DNA from: JAZKIX01 sp040384645
GTDB taxonomy: Bacteria > Pseudomonadota > Gammaproteobacteria > Burkholderiales > Burkholderiaceae_D
Reading direction: 5' to 3'
Length of the DNA: 37,083 bases
Assembly: GCA_040384645.1 (NCBI GenBank)
Contig: JAZKIX010000037.1
Location: forward strand, 1 to 37,083
Shown here: positions 33,092-37,083 of the stretch, piece by piece
Position numbering within the stretch: position 1 is the first letter of the stretch
Layout of the letters: the number at the start of each line of letters is the position of its first letter
Translations under genes and position numbers: made by a program
The notes under the pieces: model-generated
What the model saw: only the letters and a program-made list of their open reading frames with translations
Told to the model about the DNA's origin: nothing
Database searches by the model: none

Positions 33092-34183
33092 ATGACAATC
33101 AAAATTTCCATAGACTGCATGGGTGGCGATCATGGCCCTTCCGTGACAATTCCCGCCGCTATTTCATACGTCAATCACGAGCCTGAAGTCGTGCTGATTC
33201 TGGTCGGTATTGAAAGCGTGATTCACGCAGAGCTAAAAAAACAGAACGTTGCTTCGCACCCGCGTATTTCAGTGCTTAATGCTTCGGAAGTTGTAACGAT
33301 GGAAGACTCGCTTGAAGTTGCCTTGCGTCGCAAGAAGGACTCATCAATGCGTGTCGCTATCAATCTGGTAAAGCAAGGCGAAGCGCAGGCATGCGTTTCG
33401 GCAGGCAATACTGGAGCGTTGATGGCAATTTCTCGCTATGTATTAAAGACTATTCCGGGTGTGGATCGCCCCGCCATTTGCTCCATTCTTCCTAATCAAA
33501 AAGACCGGCCGACTTATATGTTAGACCTGGGTGCCAATGTCGATTGCGAACCGCAACATCTACATCAATTTGCGATTATGGCATCGGTGCTGGTTACAGC
33601 AATGGAGGGCAATCCTCGTCCTACCGTTGGCTTGCTCAATGTCGGTGAAGAAGATATCAAAGGTAATGATGTGGTCAAGCAAACAGCGGAACTCTTGCGG
33701 GCAGACCACGTAAAAGGGGTGCTTAATTTTTATGGGAATGTCGAAGGGAATGATATTTTCAAAGGCACGACGGACATCGTGGTATGTGACGGGTTTGTCG
33801 GCAATGTAACGTTAAAGGCATCCGAAGGATTGGCTCGATTATTCAAGACCGTGCTAGCCACTGAATTTAAGCGTAATCCTATCAATATGCTAGGTGCATT
33901 GATCGCTCGTGGCGCATTGAAAGCAGTTGCTCGCCGCTTGAATCCTTCGCGTTATAACGGCGCTAGTATGCTTGGCTTACGGGGTTTGGTATTCAAGAGC
34001 CATGGCGGCGCAGATGTCGATGGTTATGAGGCGGCGATCAAGCGCGCGTTTGATGCAGCTAAATACGATGTGCTTTCGCATATTTCTTCGACCATTGCAG
34101 AATTGATGCCTAAATCTGTCATTCACTTTATGCCTGACAATACGGTTACAACTACAGATTTCAGTGGGCAGAAAAGCGCATGA
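33092..34183 (+). CDS. plsX: Phosphate acyltransferase PlsX
   Basis: 363 residues. PlsX converts acyl-ACP to acyl-phosphate for phospholipid synthesis at the inner membrane surface. Family signatures: ISIDCMGGDHGPSVTIPAA, SMRVAINLVKQGEAQACVSAGNTGALM, PTYMLDLGANVDCEPQHL, GLLNVGEEDIKGND, FYGNVEGNDIF and DIVVCDGFVGNVTLK. Length is slightly above E. coli PlsX. ATG 33092 matches the conserved MTIKISIDCMGGD start. The stop overlaps the fabH start (ATGA), so the two are translationally coupled. Confidence 0.97.
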   Translation: MTIKISIDCMGGDHGPSVTIPAAISYVNHEPEVVLILVGIESVIHAELKKQNVASHPRISVLNASEVVTMEDSLEVALRRKKDSSMRVAINLVKQGEAQACVSAGNTGALMAISRYVLKTIPGVDRPAICSILPNQKDRPTYMLDLGANVDCEPQHLHQFAIMASVLVTAMEGNPRPTVGLLNVGEEDIKGNDVVKQTAELLRADHVKGVLNFYGNVEGNDIFKGTTDIVVCDGFVGNVTLKASEGLARLFKTVLATEFKRNPINMLGALIARGALKAVARRLNPSRYNGASMLGLRGLVFKSHGGADVDGYEAAIKRAFDAAKYDVLSHISSTIAELMPKSVIHFMPDNTVTTTDFSGQKSA

Positions 34184-35166
34184 CTATCTACAGTAAAATC
34201 ATTGGAACCGGAAGTTTTTTGCCGCCGAATCGGGTAACAAATCTTGAGCTTACTGCACTATTGGCCGCAAAAGGAATAGAAACTTCTGATGAGTGGATCG
34301 TGTCGCGTAGCGGAATTTCAGCGCGCCATTATGTAGCACCGGAGGTTCAGTCAAGCGATCTTGCTGTGGAGGCGTCGAGACGCGCGCTTGAAATGGCCGG
34401 CGTGACGGGAAATCAAATTGATTTGATCATTGTAGCCACTTCAACGCCAGATTTTTTGGGTGGGTTTCCGAGTACAGCGTGCGTGGTGCAGCGTAAATTG
34501 GGGATTTCCAATGGCTGTGCAGCGGTTGATGTACAAGCGGTATGCAGCGGATTTGTGTATGCGGTATCAATTGCAGATAGCTTTATTAAGTCTAGTACGC
34601 ATAAGAATATTTTAGTCATTGGCACTGAAGTATTTTCCAAAATACTAAACTTCGAAGACCGTACAACTTGTGTTTTGTTTGGCGATGGAGCCGGCGCAGT
34701 CGTCATGACGGCATCAAGCGAACCGGGTGTTCTTGCGACAAAATTGCACGCTGACGGTAGTTTTGCAGACATTTTATATCTCAACGGAACTCTCAACGGC
34801 GGTGCCGTCGACGGCGCGGCATTTTTGTATATGGACGGTCAGGCAGTATTTAAACTTGCCGTGTCTGTCCTTGAGAAAGTGGCATCGGAAGCACTTCTAA
34901 TTGCAGGAATGCACGCTTCAGAAATCGACTGGCTCATACCGCATCAGGCCAATATTCGAATCATGCAAAGTACTGCAAAGAAACTTGGATTGCCTATGAA
35001 AAAAATGGTAGTCACCGTAGATCAACATGGCAATACATCGGCGGCATCAATTCCCCTGGCTTTAGATAAAGCAATGCGGGACGGTCGGATTAAGCCCGGC
35101 CAAAACATTATGATGGAAGGTGTGGGCGGCGGCTTTACCTGGGGTGCGGTTCTCGCACGAATGTAA
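34180..35166 (+). CDS. fabH: Beta-ketoacyl-ACP synthase III
   Basis: 328 residues. FabH condenses acetyl-CoA with malonyl-ACP, the first step of fatty-acid chain building. The Cys in VQAVCSGFVYAVS, His in WLIPHQANIRI and Asn in HGNTSAASIP form the catalytic triad, and GVGGGFTWGAVL closes the protein. ATG 34180 overlaps the plsX stop by four bases. fabD follows after 19 bases. Confidence 0.97.
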   Translation: MTIYSKIIGTGSFLPPNRVTNLELTALLAAKGIETSDEWIVSRSGISARHYVAPEVQSSDLAVEASRRALEMAGVTGNQIDLIIVATSTPDFLGGFPSTACVVQRKLGISNGCAAVDVQAVCSGFVYAVSIADSFIKSSTHKNILVIGTEVFSKILNFEDRTTCVLFGDGAGAVVMTASSEPGVLATKLHADGSFADILYLNGTLNGGAVDGAAFLYMDGQAVFKLAVSVLEKVASEALLIAGMHASEIDWLIPHQANIRIMQSTAKKLGLPMKKMVVTVDQHGNTSAASIPLALDKAMRDGRIKPGQNIMMEGVGGGFTWGAVLARM

Positions 35167-35185
35167 AAATTTTCCGATATTTGGT

Positions 35186-36130
35186 ATGACGATTAATTCA
35201 AAGAAGTTCGCATTGGTCTTTCCAGGCCAAGGTTCGCAAGCAGTAGGTATGCTAAATGGCTTTGCTGAAAACCAAGTCGTGCAAAATACTGTTGCAGAAG
35301 CATCGGAAGCTTTAAAATTTGACCTTGCAAAATTGATTTCTGAAGGGCCAAAAGAAGAGCTGGATTTAACCAGCAATACTCAGCCTGTGATGTTGACGGC
35401 AGCAGTTGCATGCTATCGCGCATGGATCTCGGCTGGGGGTAAAGTGCCGGCGGTTGTTGCTGGCCACAGTCTCGGCGAGTATTCGGCATTAGTCGCTGCG
35501 GGTGTAATCGCGTTTTCGGACGCCGTGCCATTGGTTCGGTTTCGTGCGCAGGCTATGCAGGAAGCTGTTCCAGTTGGTTTGGGGGGGATGGCAGCAATTT
35601 TAGGCTTGTCCGACGATGATGTTCGAGCGGTTTGTATTGAAGCAGCGTTGAGTGAAATTGTCGAGGCTGTTAATTTCAACGCGCCATCCCAAGTTGTCAT
35701 CGCAGGGCATAAGGGTGCGGTGGAGCGTGCTTGCGAGTTGGCAAAAGCGAAAGGTGCCAAACGTGCTCTGACCTTGCCTGTGTCGGCGCCGTTTCACTCT
35801 TCACTGTTAAGACCTGCGTCAGATCGATTGCGCGAGTATATGGCAGGACTGGTGTTCTCTTTTGCGCAAATCCCAGTAATAAATAATGTGGACGTAACGA
35901 TTGTAAATGAGCCTTCCGCAATTAAAGATGCTTTAGTACGACAAGCAGCAAATCCGGTCAGATGGGTTGAAACGATTCATAAGATCGCCGGGCTTGAAGC
36001 ACATTGCGTCCTAGAGTGCGGCCCCGGTAAAGTGCTTGCGGGTTTGGTAAAACGGATTAATCCTGCGTTGTTTGGTGAGGCCTTTTACGATCAGCCGTCC
36101 TTGGATAAAGCCATTAAGTTGATGGATTAA
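35186..36130 (+). CDS. fabD: Malonyl-CoA:ACP transacylase
   Basis: 314 residues. FabD loads malonyl groups onto ACP. FALVFPGQGSQAVGML is the N-terminal GQGSQ loop; VVAGHSLGEYSALVAAG carries the nucleophilic Ser; LPVSAPFHSSLL has the catalytic His; ECGPGKVLAGLVKRI ends the fold. ATG 35186 (MTINSKKFALVF) is chosen; an open frame runs 22 codons back into fabH. There is no strong ribosome site, suggesting coupling to fabH translation. Confidence 0.97.
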   Translation: MTINSKKFALVFPGQGSQAVGMLNGFAENQVVQNTVAEASEALKFDLAKLISEGPKEELDLTSNTQPVMLTAAVACYRAWISAGGKVPAVVAGHSLGEYSALVAAGVIAFSDAVPLVRFRAQAMQEAVPVGLGGMAAILGLSDDDVRAVCIEAALSEIVEAVNFNAPSQVVIAGHKGAVERACELAKAKGAKRALTLPVSAPFHSSLLRPASDRLREYMAGLVFSFAQIPVINNVDVTIVNEPSAIKDALVRQAANPVRWVETIHKIAGLEAHCVLECGPGKVLAGLVKRINPALFGEAFYDQPSLDKAIKLMD

Positions 36131-36209
36131 ATGTGCGGTATTTGATTGTTCGCATGGATATGCGGGTCGCACATACGTATTTTCGAAAATCGTATAAGTT
36201 AGGATGCAC

Positions 36210-36956
36210 ATGGATTTGACGGGACAAATTGCGTTGGTATCGGGCGCTTCTCGCGGGATCGGTAAGGCAATAGCCGAAGAACTCGCGAAACAGGGCGCAT
36301 GGGTTGTTGGGACAGCAACTTCGGACGCAGGAGCCGCCGCTATTTCCGAATATTTGGCACAAATAAGACCAGAATGTGGCGTTGGCTTGGTGTTAAATGT
36401 CAACGACGTCGAGCGCTGTAATGCTGTGGTTGAACAAGTCCAAAAAACATATGGTGGTTTATCGATCTTGGTGAACAATGCTGGCATCACAGCCGACCAA
36501 TTAGCGATGCGAATGAAGGATGAAGACTGGGATTCAGTCATTTCAACAAATTTAAGCGCCGTAGCTCGCTTATCTCGCTCCGTTTTGCGCGGCATGTTGA
36601 AGGCTAAACACGGCCGAATAATTAACATCACATCTGTAGTCGGATCATCTGGAAATGCCGGTCAAATGAATTACGCTGCGGCAAAAGCTGGTGTGGCTGG
36701 AATGAGTCGCGCGCTTGCGCAGGAAATCGGCAGTAGGAACATTACTGTAAATTGCGTTGCGCCTGGTTTTATTGATACCGATATGACAAAAGCCTTATCT
36801 GCGCAACAAACAGCGTCTTTGATGCAGCAAATTCCTTTGGGGCGCTTTGGTTCTCCAGCCGATATTGCAAGTGCAGTTGCGTTCCTCGCTTCTCCACAAG
36901 CAGCATATATCACTGGAACGACGTTACATGTCAACGGCGGGATGTACATGATCTGA
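36210..36956 (+). CDS. fabG: 3-oxoacyl-ACP reductase FabG
   Basis: 248 residues. NADPH-dependent reduction of 3-oxoacyl-ACP. The Rossmann motif GASRGIGKAIAEEL, NNAGIT, the Ser in ITSVVGSSGN and YAAAKAG (Tyr-x3-Lys) give a complete SDR active site; HVNGGMYM is the usual C-terminus. AGGA at 36201-36204 overlaps an ATG at 36204 and is five bases from the ATG at 36210, so the latter is preferred. Confidence 0.97.
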   Translation: MDLTGQIALVSGASRGIGKAIAEELAKQGAWVVGTATSDAGAAAISEYLAQIRPECGVGLVLNVNDVERCNAVVEQVQKTYGGLSILVNNAGITADQLAMRMKDEDWDSVISTNLSAVARLSRSVLRGMLKAKHGRIINITSVVGSSGNAGQMNYAAAKAGVAGMSRALAQEIGSRNITVNCVAPGFIDTDMTKALSAQQTASLMQQIPLGRFGSPADIASAVAFLASPQAAYITGTTLHVNGGMYMI

Positions 36957-37036
36957 TGAGTTAAAGGTTTTTTGCATATCGTTTTGATGTAATTAGAATC
37001 AGTAGCCAAAAAAGGTTTTTCGCCGCGCAAACCTGA

Positions 37037-37042
37037 TAAAAT
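37037..37042 (+). promoter_or_regulatory. Possible -10 box of an acpP promoter
   Basis: TAAAAT sits 36 bases before the acpP start, but its -35 partner is weak. A local acpP promoter inside the fab operon is common in proteobacteria; here it is only suggested. Confidence 0.35.
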
Positions 37043-37078
37043 GCGCGCACTTTCTGTAACACTCTCATTGGAGCAAAT

Positions 37079-37083
37079 ATGTC
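37079..37083 (+). CDS. acpP: Start of acyl carrier protein gene (cut by window end)
   Basis: Only ATGTC is inside the window. TTGGAG seven bases upstream is a good ribosome site, and acpP is the expected next gene after fabG. The identification rests on position only. Confidence 0.6.

Overview
The window looks like a draft scaffold from a betaproteobacterium of the order Burkholderiales, most likely family Oxalobacteraceae; the genus cannot be fixed from sequence alone. The main reason is the gene order RsmI-like methylase / maf / yceD / rpmF / plsX / fabH / fabD / fabG / (acpP) at the right end, together with a tyrB-type aminotransferase divergent from uvrB and several cyclic-di-GMP proteins. 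Seven runs of exactly 10 N mark scaffold joins of unknown true length. Several genes cross them, and the coordinates of those genes should be read with that in mind.

Layout. 1-1355: 3' part of a secreted beta-1,3-glucanase (carbohydrate-binding domain plus GH64), ended by a strong terminator. 1958-4600: cheZ and cheA, directly abutting, then a terminator. 4999-9304: a giant Ala/Gln/Glu-rich coiled-coil protein with one membrane segment near its C-terminus, broken by two assembly gaps and flanked by inverted copies of a dispersed repeat. 9335-9726: repeats and a LysR-regulator remnant. 9742-16508: mpg (3-methyladenine DNA glycosylase), a DUF4142 protein with a Ser/Gly tail, an alpha/beta hydrolase, a histidine phosphatase, an MFS exporter and a small membrane protein. 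16756-21878: two large c-di-GMP proteins (MEDS-GGDEF-EAL and PASx4-GGDEF-EAL). 22349-25378: histone-deacetylase-like amidohydrolase, SlyD-type prolyl isomerase, tRNA-Asn with a textbook promoter and terminator, and an aromatic/aspartate aminotransferase. 25560-30207: uvrB, a divergent uracil-DNA-glycosylase-like protein and an EAL-HDOD protein. 30355-37083: the methylase and maf on the minus strand, then the yceD-rpmF-plsX-fabH-fabD-fabG-acpP ribosome/lipid operon on the plus strand.

Themes. Motility and signalling (CheZ/CheA, three c-di-GMP proteins) and DNA repair (Mpg, UvrB, UDG-like) recur. The right end couples ribosome maturation (YceD, L32) to fatty-acid initiation. The most interesting unexplained signal is a family of five intergenic elements of about 82 bp. 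Each has an ATACTG...CAGTAT-type inverted repeat at one end and a TATACCCCCTATTT-type box at the other. The second is the giant coiled-coil gene, built from long heptad super-repeats of about 98 and 47 residues. No CRISPR array, prophage or intact insertion sequence was seen.
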